From CAYXDO01 sp964463485 (lineage in GTDB: Bacteria > Myxococcota > Kuafuiibacteriia > Kuafuiibacteriales > Kuafuiibacteriaceae), in the NCBI GenBank assembly GCA_964463485.1, contig CAYXDO010000169.1, positions 1 through 23,097 on the forward strand: a DNA stretch of 23,097 bases, in the 5' to 3' direction. Below the pieces are notes generated by a model, which saw only the letters and a program-made list of their open reading frames with translations, did not search any database and had not been told where the DNA came from. This document shows positions 1 through 6,747 of the stretch, in pieces (position 1 is the first letter of the stretch; each line of letters begins with the position of its first letter). Both the position numbers and the translations under genes were made by a program.

Positions 1-190
1 CTTTGAGCTACTAAGAAATCCGACGAGACTAGCCCGATCCGCATCGAGTGGGCGTGGAACCTGGTCGTGTCGTGGACGTGGACGATCCGGAATGAAATAG
101 GCGCAGGTCCGCCTGGCTGTGAGTCCGAACGGCAACGCGTCGCACACCGATCGATCGCCGCAAGTCCACGTTCTATCTATTCTTTTTTCG

Positions 191-247
191 ACCAACTCCC
201 CCGCAGCGCACTCAGATCCAGGCCCGGCTGCACCCTAATGAGTTGGT
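191..247. repeat. Stem-loop element with 37-bp core shared with the right window end
   Basis: Bases 199-235 are identical, in inverted orientation, to 23048-23084. Just outside the core, 191-198 (ACCAACTC) pairs perfectly with 240-247 (GAGTTGGT), giving 8-bp outer arms around the conserved core. A short inner pairing GCAGC / GCTGC lies at the core ends. Relative to the neighbouring genes, both copies lie downstream of a stop codon and in the same orientation: here ~140 bases after the Fe-S gene on the minus strand. It could be a dispersed intergenic element, a structured 3' RNA or a mobile-element end. Confidence 0.7.
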
Positions 248-323
248 GCGGGAGACACTCTCATCGGCGTATGGATCGCTGAGACGCTGGAGGATACGGC
301 GAAGTTGAGTCCGCGAAGCTTAG

Positions 324-344
324 GCGCAGGCAAGATGCCTGCGC
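324..344. repeat. REP-like perfect palindrome (GCGCAGGCA-AGA-TGCCTGCGC)
   Basis: Two perfect 9-bp arms are separated by AGA. This matches a palindrome family (GCAGGCAAGATGCCTGC type) that I recall from intergenic regions of many environmental bacteria, where it produces spurious reading frames containing AGKMPAL or AGILPAP. It sits 42 bases downstream of the Fe-S gene stop, so its RNA hairpin could also end or protect the minus-strand operon transcript. There is no U-tract, so it is not a classical intrinsic terminator. Confidence 0.7.
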
Positions 345-350
345 TCCCAG

Positions 351-380
351 GGCCGGACAGGGCCGGACAGGGCCGGATAG
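351..380. repeat. 10-bp tandem repeat, three copies
   Basis: GGCCGGACAG occurs at 351-360 and 361-370, with a one-base variant (GGCCGGATAG) at 371-380. The array directly follows the palindrome at 324-344 and ends five bases before the stop codon of the minus-strand Fe-S gene. Confidence 0.9.
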
Positions 381-385
381 CGCGG

Positions 386-1900
386 CTAGACCTCGCCGTC
401 CGACATGATGATGCGATTGGTCGAGCTCCGCGACTCACCCACCGAGCTCACGCGGACGGCCGCCGTGTCGAAGACCGGGCACCGAGACTCGCACGTTCCA
501 CAGCCCGTACAACGAGTCAGATCGACGAACGGCCGATGAAGAGTCCTAGACTCACCCTCCCGCGCCGTGACTGTCTCCAGCTTGAAGTAGATCGCCTTCG
601 GAGAAGTCGGGCACACTTCCTCGCAGACGATACACTCGGTGTCGTACGCCCACGGTAAACATCGGCCCTTATCGAACGCCGCGGAGCCGATACGGACTGC
701 CTCGGAGCTCGAGCCCTGCCCGGTCTTCTGCGCCACCGTCAGGGGTCGAATTGCGCCGGTCGGGCAGACCTGTGAGCACAGCACGCAACTGTGCTCGCAA
801 TAACCGAGCTTCGGGACCAAGACCGGACTCAGCCATCCTTCGATCCCGCACTCACCCAACGCCGGCTGAAGTCCGGCCGTCGGGCAAATTTTCATACACG
901 CGGAGCACTTGAGACACCGCTCCAAGAACTCGGGCTCGTCGAGCGATCCGGGCGGACGAATTCGAAGCGGGTTCGGTCTTGGATCGACACCCGTCGACGC
1001 TCGAAGGACGGGCACGGCGACGAACCCGCTCGCGGCCGAGGTCAGCCATCGGCGACGACTCAGGTCGACTCGAGCGGTCGCCGGGCTGGGCTTCGGCATG
1101 AAGCGGTAGACCATCCCCCCGTTCGGGCACGCCGTCGTGCAATTCAGGCACAGCATACACTCGGTGACTCGGAGCGTACCTTGCGGGTCCGCCGCGCCCG
1201 CACACGACGCGCCGCAGTTTCCACACTCCGAGCACAGGCTCTCGATCTTGTGGATTCGAAAGAGGGAAAACTTCGCGAGCAAACCAAGGAGCGCACCGAG
1301 CGGACACAGCACTCGGCAGTAGAGTCGTGGTCGAACGAAGTTCAAAGCCAACGCCCCGAAGAAGAGCGCCGCGATCAACGTCCCGTGCTGAAAATGCCGC
1401 TCGCCCTGATAGAGCCCGAAGGCCGTGTTGCTGGCCGCGGGGACGAGCGACGTACTCAGTCCGCGCCACGTCGAGGCGATCGGGTCGAGCCAGCCGACCT
1501 GAAGACTGCCCATCGCCGACATGGCGAGCATGACGGTGAGCACCACGTATTTGATCTGTTGGGTCGGTCGCGGCGCGTTCGCTTTGACTCGATCCTGAGT
1601 CTTCCTGGTCCGGTTCAGCCAACTCAGCGAGTGATGCAACACACCCATCGGGCACATCCACCCGCAGAAGAACCGGCCGAAGATCATCGTCAGGACGATG
1701 ATGGGCAGGGCCCAGACCAACTTGTTGAAGAGGGAGCGCGTCGCGAGGCCCGTGGACAAGGCGATCAGTGGATCGAGCCCGAGGAATAGCTCTACCGGAT
1801 AGCCGGTCAGCAGAGACGCGGTGGTGGCGAACAGCAGAAACAAAAAGAGTCCGAGGAAGACCGCCTGATAGGCCCGCCGGAGCCACACGAACCGAATCAC
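386..1900 (-). CDS. Fused NapH-NapG-like membrane polyferredoxin
   Basis: This 504-residue iron-sulfur protein likely passes electrons between the quinone pool and periplasmic partners. Residues 1-260 resemble NapH/RdxA-type membrane ferredoxins: several transmembrane helices, CGWMCP at 79-84, CRVLCP at 195-200, then two 4Fe-4S motifs (Cys 223/226/229/233 and 248/251/254/258). Residues 278-504 resemble NapG/MauM: an internal twin-arginine-like stretch SRRRWL at 281-286 followed by a hydrophobic segment, then clusters at Cys 329/332/335/339, 368/372/375/379, 423/426/430 and 464/467/470/474. NapH and NapG are usually separate proteins, so this is a fusion. It starts with GTG, and the start overlaps the upstream DUF362 stop as GTGA. 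It is the last gene of a three-gene minus-strand operon. No nitrate reductase gene is nearby, so a role in nitrate respiration is not supported. Confidence 0.88.
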   Translation of the reverse strand: MIRFVWLRRAYQAVFLGLFLFLLFATTASLLTGYPVELFLGLDPLIALSTGLATRSLFNKLVWALPIIVLTMIFGRFFCGWMCPMGVLHHSLSWLNRTRKTQDRVKANAPRPTQQIKYVVLTVMLAMSAMGSLQVGWLDPIASTWRGLSTSLVPAASNTAFGLYQGERHFQHGTLIAALFFGALALNFVRPRLYCRVLCPLGALLGLLAKFSLFRIHKIESLCSECGNCGASCAGAADPQGTLRVTECMLCLNCTTACPNGGMVYRFMPKPSPATARVDLSRRRWLTSAASGFVAVPVLRASTGVDPRPNPLRIRPPGSLDEPEFLERCLKCSACMKICPTAGLQPALGECGIEGWLSPVLVPKLGYCEHSCVLCSQVCPTGAIRPLTVAQKTGQGSSSEAVRIGSAAFDKGRCLPWAYDTECIVCEEVCPTSPKAIYFKLETVTAREGESRTLHRPFVDLTRCTGCGTCESRCPVFDTAAVRVSSVGESRSSTNRIIMSDGEV

Positions 1901-2913
1901 CCTCCGACCTCCACGAGCTTCTTCCGGTGAAAATCGAGCTCTCCAAGGCCGAGCTTCGCGGCCTCCTGAAGGAACCTGAGATCTCCCCCTCGCAACCCGA
2001 GGAGAGTCGCTCCGAAGGCGTCGAGCGCGACCTCGTCCACGCCCGCGGCGACCAGATTCATCGACTTCACGTCCGCGAGATTGCCTCCGGTGGGTCCGTT
2101 GGCGAGGAGCACACGAGTCGCGTCGAGGATACTCAGGGTCGGTTTCATCATGGCGCCCAAATCAGCGATCGATCGATGGAGGTCTTGGTGAAGGCGAGCC
2201 CGGTGCCCACCGAGCACGCCGTACCAATTCTTGAGACACAGGGTCGCTCCGGAGAGCCCGTGGTGTTTGACGATCGCGACATTGATCACGCGGTCCGCTT
2301 CGACGAAGGGATAGAGGACCTCGGCCACGCGGAGCGACTTCCCGGCGACCTCGACGTGGCGAAACGCGTTCGACGTCGGCACTACGAGGGTCGCCGAGTC
2401 ATCGAGCGCACGCCGAATTCCGGATCGCTCGAAGCACCGCTCCGGGTTGTTCACGGGGACGTCCGCCACCCAGATCCTCGAAGCACCGGCGGCATGGGCC
2501 ATGCGAACGACCGCCGCCACGACCTCTGGATTCGTGGTCGCGGCTTGCTCTGGCACGCGGTTCCATGCCGCGTTGGGTTTCACGACCACCGTCTCTCCGC
2601 GACGAACGAAGCTACTCATACCCCCGAGGGCCTCGACCGCGCGAGTCACATTCTGGGCAGGATCCGGACCGTGGACGATCGCGAGCTCGTTCGCGCCGGT
2701 CGGCCGATCGACTCGATGGTCTCGAAGTCTCTCCAGGGACTTGGTTGGTGTTCCAACATCACGATCGACGAACGCGAGGCTACCCACGACCAGTCCGGAC
2801 GCGGCCGTCGTCGCCCCGAGGTGCAAGAGCTGCCGGCGATCGAGCTTCCTACGCTCCGCCTCGGTTCGCTCCCGCGCGTCACCGAGGACTTTGAGGCGGT
2901 CCTTTCGACTCAT
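1897..2913 (-). CDS. Tat-exported DUF362 protein (copy 1)
   Basis: This 338-residue protein belongs to the DUF362 family (COG2006), whose biochemical role is not established. The N-terminus carries a twin-arginine-type signal: DRRQLLHLG around residues 25-33, then a hydrophobic stretch, so export as a folded protein is likely. The domain follows: GGMSSFVRRGETVVVKPNA, then a region with ERCFERSG, then VKHHGLSGATLCLKNWYG, then a DATRVLLANGP segment. It clearly aligns with the DUF362 protein at 6748-7650 (LGGMSxFVxRG, VVxKPNA, ILDATRxLLxNGP), so the two are paralogues. I chose the ATG at 2913 because it overlaps the upstream stop as ATGA and has GGAG eight bases upstream. An open frame extending to 3135 is an overlap artefact. 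The gene lies between a DUF6599-like gene and the Fe-S gene, which suggests these three products act together at the membrane. Confidence 0.87.
   Translation of the reverse strand: MSRKDRLKVLGDARERTEAERRKLDRRQLLHLGATTAASGLVVGSLAFVDRDVGTPTKSLERLRDHRVDRPTGANELAIVHGPDPAQNVTRAVEALGGMSSFVRRGETVVVKPNAAWNRVPEQAATTNPEVVAAVVRMAHAAGASRIWVADVPVNNPERCFERSGIRRALDDSATLVVPTSNAFRHVEVAGKSLRVAEVLYPFVEADRVINVAIVKHHGLSGATLCLKNWYGVLGGHRARLHQDLHRSIADLGAMMKPTLSILDATRVLLANGPTGGNLADVKSMNLVAAGVDEVALDAFGATLLGLRGGDLRFLQEAAKLGLGELDFHRKKLVEVGG
1908..1912 (-). promoter_or_regulatory. Strong Shine-Dalgarno for the Fe-S gene
   Basis: On the minus strand a full GGAGG lies seven bases upstream of the GTG at 1900, inside the end of the DUF362 gene. 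It fixes the GTG start and suggests efficient re-initiation at the GTGA overlap. Confidence 0.75.
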
Positions 2914-3509
2914 CGCATGCGCTCCGCGAGCGCGCGCGCCAGCTCCGGCAGAACGACCTCGGCCTTCGCGTCGAACGCGGTCAACTTCACGTAGAAACGA
3001 TCCCGCTGGAATACGAAGGACATGGGTCCGGTCCAGGCTTCGGACCAACCGCTCACGGGCGTGGCCGTGGGTGAGCGCTCTTTGGCCGCGATAGACTCCG
3101 CATGCTCGGCGTCGGTCATGTCGTAGATGTCGCAAGTCAGCTCGCCGCCGCTCGGTCCAGTGAGCTCGGCCGCGCCCAGGAGACGAAACTTACGCTCGAG
3201 GTACAGTGGAGCCGCGCCGTCGATGTAGTCATAGAGCTTCACTGGGTCGTAGAGCTCGAGAGCGCCGCTGAGCTTCGCCCCACCAAGCGGGCCGCCGAAC
3301 AGCGCGGCCAAGGCAGGACCGGCCTCGGGCGCGGCGTCCCTCGTGTCGGTAGCAGTCGCGCTCTTCGTTCTCGCCTCGGAGATTGATGATGCCGGCGGGC
3401 CCTCGAGCCCGAGCCGCTCCGGCGGCGCTCCTGAAAGCCCGCGAAGCACGACCCAACCCACGAGCGCGATCGGAAAGCTCAGGAGGATGATGAACACGAC
3501 GTGGCGCAC
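2910..3509 (-). CDS. Membrane-anchored DUF6599-like protein
   Basis: This protein has 199 residues. A single hydrophobic segment at residues 4-23 should anchor it in the inner membrane with the rest outside. A low-complexity linker (about 26-70) leads to a DUF6599-like domain with the signature LYDYIDGAAPLYLE at 92-105; family members usually read YDYINGGAE-YL here. The function of this family is unknown. The same IDGAAP-YL signature recurs in the large propeller/barrel protein at 7647-11534, and a divergent relative is the lipoprotein at 4977-5540. The start is GTG at 3509, with an in-frame stop two codons upstream and no good Shine-Dalgarno; a second GTG lies at codon 5. It is the first gene of the minus-strand operon. 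Its promoter should lie in 3510-3668, where I could not pick out a -35/-10 pair. Confidence 0.82.
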   Translation of the reverse strand: MRHVVFIILLSFPIALVGWVVLRGLSGAPPERLGLEGPPASSISEARTKSATATDTRDAAPEAGPALAALFGGPLGGAKLSGALELYDPVKLYDYIDGAAPLYLERKFRLLGAAELTGPSGGELTCDIYDMTDAEHAESIAAKERSPTATPVSGWSEAWTGPMSFVFQRDRFYVKLTAFDAKAEVVLPELARALAERMR

Positions 3510-3668
3510 GCGCTATCCGAGTCTGCCCTGTCGGATTGCGTGCGCGAACCACGATTCTCGACGTGCGCTCTCTTGCCGCGGTCCGTTCAACTCACTCGTA
3601 CGAGGATCGGCCCGGCAGATTCTCGGCTCCAAAGCTCGCTGATTTCGCCCGCGGCGTACGGTTGATCT

Positions 3669-4448
3669 CTATTTTCCGGTGAAGACTGGCTTGCGCTTCT
3701 CGAGAAAGGCCCTGCGCCCCTCGATGTAGTCTTGGCTGTCATACGCTCGGCGACGCAACCCTTGCACGCGCTCGAACGTCTCGGGCTGTAGGGGATGACT
3801 GTTCGCGAGCACACGGAGCTGCTCCTTGATCACGGCGATGGAGAGCGGAGAGTTCGAAGCGATGTGCTCGGCCAACGCATAGGTTTGAGACTCGAGCTCG
3901 GCCATCGGAACGAGTTGGTTGAGGATCCCGACCTCGAAGGCCCGCTTGGCGTCGATGGGACGAGCTGTGAAGAACATCTCCCGCGCGATGCGTGGACCAA
4001 CCAAGTTCATGAAGTGAAGGATGCCGCTGATGTTGTAGGGCACGCCCAACTTCGCAGGGGTCATCGCAAAGGCCGCGGTCTCACAACCGATGGCGAGATC
4101 GCAGATGAAGGTGAGGTCACAAGCGCCGCCCCAGACACTGCCCTCGATCATCGCGATCACGGGCGCCGGCATGGTCTGGATCTTCCGAATCAGCACCTCG
4201 AGGGGGTCATAATACGTCAGGGGGTCGCGCCCGGGGATGGGGAGCTCGCTGACGTCGAAGCCCGCGCTCCAAACCTTGCTCCCCGGATGGGCCCGCAGGA
4301 CGACGACTCGAGCGTTCATCTCGACGAGTTGGTCGAGTGAGGTGGCCATCTCCCCGAGGAGCGGGTTCGAGAGCGCGTTGCGCTTCTCGTCGTGGTTGAG
4401 AGTGATCGTCCCGACTCCGGTGTTCAGCGAGACCTCGATGAGCGACAT
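3669..4448 (-). CDS. scpB: Methylmalonyl-CoA decarboxylase (crotonase family)
   Basis: ScpB (YgfG) removes CO2 from methylmalonyl-CoA to give propionyl-CoA in the cytoplasm. The 259 residues match the E. coli protein (261 residues, recalled) along their whole length: GSKVWSAGFDVSELP, GRDPLTYYDPL, EGSVWGGA, TPAKLGVPYNISGI, IAVIKEQLRVL and the C-terminal FLEKRKPVF. The oxyanion-hole glycine (in WGGA) and the tyrosine of GVPYN are kept. The histidine of the E. coli SAGHD motif is phenylalanine here (Phe64), so activity may differ. I chose the ATG at 4448 because the family starts there; a frame extending to 4631 adds 61 residues without similarity. No methylmalonyl-CoA mutase or propionyl-CoA transferase gene, its partners in E. 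coli, is present. Another crotonase activity is possible. Confidence 0.85.
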   Translation of the reverse strand: MSLIEVSLNTGVGTITLNHDEKRNALSNPLLGEMATSLDQLVEMNARVVVLRAHPGSKVWSAGFDVSELPIPGRDPLTYYDPLEVLIRKIQTMPAPVIAMIEGSVWGGACDLTFICDLAIGCETAAFAMTPAKLGVPYNISGILHFMNLVGPRIAREMFFTARPIDAKRAFEVGILNQLVPMAELESQTYALAEHIASNSPLSIAVIKEQLRVLANSHPLQPETFERVQGLRRRAYDSQDYIEGRRAFLEKRKPVFTGK

Positions 4449-4588
4449 GTTCGTAATGTAACAGGAGTCCGGTGCAAGGTGAGAGAAGCAACGTCCTTCT
4501 GGGTGCGGTCGCCGAGCTCGACCGACTTCCATGCCCAAGTAAGTTCGGCACCGAGACCTGGACGGGAACGAGCACAGCAGGTCGTTGA

Positions 4589-4602
4589 AGAAGTCGACTT
4601 CT
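4589..4602. promoter_or_regulatory. 14-bp perfect palindrome, possible operator
   Basis: AGAAGTCGACTTCT reads identically on both strands. It lies ~140 bases upstream of the scpB start in a region that must contain divergent promoters. A dimeric regulator could bind it, but no regulator gene is nearby and only one copy was noticed. Confidence 0.35.
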
Positions 4603-4664
4603 CGGAACGCTGAGCTGTGCTCGATCGTCATGGATCAGCAAATTCAAGCGCTTACCGCGTGAAT

Positions 4665-4699
<35 letters not shown>

Positions 4700-4780
4700 T
4701 GAGTTTCGGAGCCTTTTTCAGCGACCTCTTAGGATCCGACTCTTCGCCCATTCTTCGATATCATCGCTCGGCGCTAGGCA

Positions 4781-4878
4781 AACCACAGAGGACACAGAGC
4801 AGGAACGCAGAGAACACAGAGGATTTGGAGAAAAGTCCTTCGTGCCCTCCGTGTTCCTTCTCTGTGCTCTCTGTGGTT
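4781..4878. repeat. Long palindromic intergenic element (CCACAGAGG type)
   Basis: The 19-base arms at 4781-4799 (AACCACAGAGGACACAGAG) and 4860-4878 are inverted repeats matching at 17 of 19 positions. The pairing continues inward with a few mismatches, so most of the ~98 bp can fold into one hairpin. It matches a dispersed element family that I recall from many environmental genomes, where it yields false reading frames ending in CALCGSC. It encodes no protein, so any mobility would depend on enzymes elsewhere. A decayed single arm is at 15336-15353. Confidence 0.85.
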
Positions 4879-4976
4879 CATGCGGAGGTTGAACTGAATT
4901 GCCGCAGGTCGGTCGTGCACCCCCTGCGCTCTCTTGTCGCGGGGCCAACCCCTTTCGCATGCGCTATTGAGTCATC

Positions 4977-5540
4977 ATGCGCGCGATCCGCGTCCGACCC
5001 TTCATCATCGCCCCTCTGTCACTCCTCGCTTTCGCCTGCGGCGGCGCTGACTCGCCCGCAGAGACCGCGATCGAGTCGCTCGTCCCCGCGAGCGGTGAGG
5101 TGAGCGGTTGGACGGAGGATTCGAGCACCGGATCGCAGGGTGTCGAGATCGGCAAGACCCACGCCGAGGTCGAGGCCAAGATCGACGGCGACATGGAGCC
5201 CTTCGCCGCCAAGAGCTTCGTCGCGCTCGCCCGCCAGCATTATGCCAAGGACGGCTACCAGCTCGAGCTTCGAGTCTGGCAAATGAAGGACGCGGCCACG
5301 GCCATCACGCTCTATGACGAGCTCGCGACGACGGTCTCGCTCTACTCAGCGCTGAGCTGGAGCTCGATCTCGGTCGGCGAGGCAGGGCGCGTGGCAGACT
5401 CAGGCACGACCTGGTGGGCCAACGCCCGAAAGAAGGCATATCACCTGGAGGCTCGCGTCTCCCAGAAGAGCGTCGGAGACGCGACCAGCCGCGCCGAGGT
5501 CGAGACTTTCCTGAAAGCCGTGGCCTCCAAGATCCCGTGA
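4977..5540 (+). CDS. DUF6599-like lipoprotein
   Basis: This 187-residue protein has a lipoprotein signal: basic N-terminus, hydrophobic segment at about 8-20 and Cys21 in LAFAC, followed by GG. It should be lipid-anchored in the cell envelope. After the linker, PASGEVSGW is followed by a region with KIDGD, LELRVWQMKDAATAITLYDEL and a C-terminal TFLKAVASKIP helix. The order of these elements fits a divergent DUF6599-like fold, with IDGD in place of the usual INGG. The function is unknown. It begins a plus-strand gene run, and its TGA overlaps the next start as GTGA, so it is translationally coupled to a DUF362 gene. The same gene pair occurs on the other strand at 3509-1897. No clear Shine-Dalgarno precedes the ATG. 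Confidence 0.78.
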   Translation: MRAIRVRPFIIAPLSLLAFACGGADSPAETAIESLVPASGEVSGWTEDSSTGSQGVEIGKTHAEVEAKIDGDMEPFAAKSFVALARQHYAKDGYQLELRVWQMKDAATAITLYDELATTVSLYSALSWSSISVGEAGRVADSGTTWWANARKKAYHLEARVSQKSVGDATSRAEVETFLKAVASKIP

Positions 5541-6631
5541 CTCACCCGGACCCATCGAAGTCGCGCAGAGCGCTGCTCCTCGACGCCGGCAAGGTCGTCG
5601 CGGCGATCGGGGCGGCCGGGGCGGCCGGCTGCTTTCCGCCCGTGGACGGCGAGTGGGCGGCGCTCACGCCCGAGTGCGAAGATCCCGACCCCATCGTCCC
5701 CGTGCAAGGAGCCTCGAGGGTCGTCGAAGTGTCCAGGCCATCGAGCGTTCGAGAGACTACGGACTCCACCGGAGCCCGAAAGACGGCGATCGACGCAGAC
5801 GCCATGCGCCCCATGCTCGACGCCGCGCTCGAGGATCTCACCGAGAGCAAGTCGCCGTGGAACGCCATCCTGCCCGACTACTCCCGTTCGATGCGGGTCG
5901 GCATCAAGGTCAACTGCCTCAACGAGACGCTCCCGACGTCCGCACCCTTGATCCGCGCCCTCGTCGCGAGCCTTCGGGAGTCGCTCGATCTCGGCCCCGA
6001 GCGGATCATCGTGTGGGACCGGCGCCTAGACGAGCTCCAGCCGAACCCGCCCCGCCTCCAACTGACCCATGAGTACCTCGGCGCGACCGTCATGGGTACG
6101 GTGAAGTCCCTCCGGGACTCGTCTGGACCCGGATATTCAGCCGCGATCTGCGGAGTCGTCGAAGGCAAACCCACGCGGCTCAGTCGGATCATGACGGAGC
6201 TCACCGACGTGACCATCAACTGCCCGGTCCTCAAGACTCACACGATCTCCGGAATCACCGGCGCGATGAAAAACATCTACGGCGTCATCGACAACCCGAG
6301 CGAGTACCACAAGAACCTGCCGACGGCCCTGCCCGCCCTGTACCGACTCCCGCCCATCCGCAAGCACGTCCGACTGAACGTCCTCGACGCGCTGATCGCG
6401 GTGACCGTCGGGGGCACGTCTTCGCCGCCCGACACCCTTCCACGCCGCGTGCTCGTCTCTCGCGACCCGCTCGCGCTCGACAGCTTTGCGCTGGCCTTGG
6501 TGAACCAACTCAGGGAAGCGAAGGGACTCGGACTGCCGCCGGTCTCGACCGACCTCACGGGTTGGCTAACCCGAGGCCACTCGCTCGGCCTCGGCACCCT
6601 CGCCTACGAGCTGAGAACGATCGAACAGTGA
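5537..6631 (+). CDS. DUF362 protein with Tat lipoprotein signal (copy 2)
   Basis: This protein has 364 residues when started at the GTG that overlaps the upstream stop (GTGA); a frame open back to 5414 adds residues without similarity. The N-terminus has SRRALLL at residues 9-15, a hydrophobic stretch, and Cys32 in AAGC, so it is probably a Tat-exported lipoprotein. DUF362 features are VGIKVNCLN, a region after LGPERIIVWDRR, TINCPVLKTH, GITGAMKNIYG and a late segment with SRDPLALDSFA. It is clearly more divergent from the other two DUF362 copies than they are from each other. The KTH and TGAMKNIYG elements are typical of the family. Cysteines in KVNCLN and TINCP are candidate metal or cluster ligands, but no complete 4Fe-4S motif is present. 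The product likely acts with the DUF6599-like lipoprotein encoded just upstream. Confidence 0.84.
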   Translation: MTHPDPSKSRRALLLDAGKVVAAIGAAGAAGCFPPVDGEWAALTPECEDPDPIVPVQGASRVVEVSRPSSVRETTDSTGARKTAIDADAMRPMLDAALEDLTESKSPWNAILPDYSRSMRVGIKVNCLNETLPTSAPLIRALVASLRESLDLGPERIIVWDRRLDELQPNPPRLQLTHEYLGATVMGTVKSLRDSSGPGYSAAICGVVEGKPTRLSRIMTELTDVTINCPVLKTHTISGITGAMKNIYGVIDNPSEYHKNLPTALPALYRLPPIRKHVRLNVLDALIAVTVGGTSSPPDTLPRRVLVSRDPLALDSFALALVNQLREAKGLGLPPVSTDLTGWLTRGHSLGLGTLAYELRTIEQ

Positions 6632-6737
6632 GCCGGCTCGCGCCAAATCTTTGATCCAAGTCGAGACATCGGTCCTCGTGATTTGCGAGCATGAACCGCA
6701 GGCGCCTGAGCGAGTGAGCTCTGGCGACGACGGAGTT

Positions 6738-6742
6738 AGGAG
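6738..6742 (+). promoter_or_regulatory. Shine-Dalgarno of DUF362 copy 3
   Basis: AGGAG lies five bases upstream of the ATG at 6748 and supports that start. The 116-base gap before this gene is the only sizeable gap between 4977 and 14491, so a separate promoter could lie in it. Confidence 0.7.
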
Positions 6743-6747
6743 CGCTC

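Larger units (their letters stand above)
1..385. other. Non-coding stretch at window start, repeat-bearing
   Basis: I find no convincing coding region here. The open frames are short, have no recognisable domain and overlap repeats. The stretch lies downstream of the minus-strand Fe-S operon and carries a stem-loop element at 191-247, a perfect palindrome at 324-344 and a 10-bp tandem repeat at 351-380. A gene fragment entering from the left edge cannot be excluded for the first ~60 bases. Confidence 0.6.

Noticed and set aside
190..248. Possible integron attC site (palindromic arms around a core, ~57 bp)
   Set aside because: The outer arms read GACCAAC and GTTGGTG and do not fit RYYYAAC / GTTRRRY; the right-end copy fits even less, and no integrase or cassette array is present.
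351..380. CRISPR array candidate
   Set aside because: The copies are 10-bp units directly adjacent without spacers, and no cas gene is present; the hexamer array at 4665-4697 is rejected for the same reason.
386..1900. Part of a periplasmic nitrate reductase (nap) operon
   Set aside because: No napA, napB or napC gene is present; the neighbours are DUF362 and DUF6599 genes, so only the electron-transfer module is shared.
1768..2994. 408-residue open frame on the plus strand opposite DUF362 copy 1
   Set aside because: The minus strand has an intact, recognisable DUF362 gene with overlapping operon junctions; the plus-strand frame has no recognisable similarity.
6699..6708. 10-bp palindrome CAGGCGCCTG upstream of DUF362 copy 3
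   Set aside because: It is too short in GC-rich DNA to separate from chance, and no second copy or regulator supports it.
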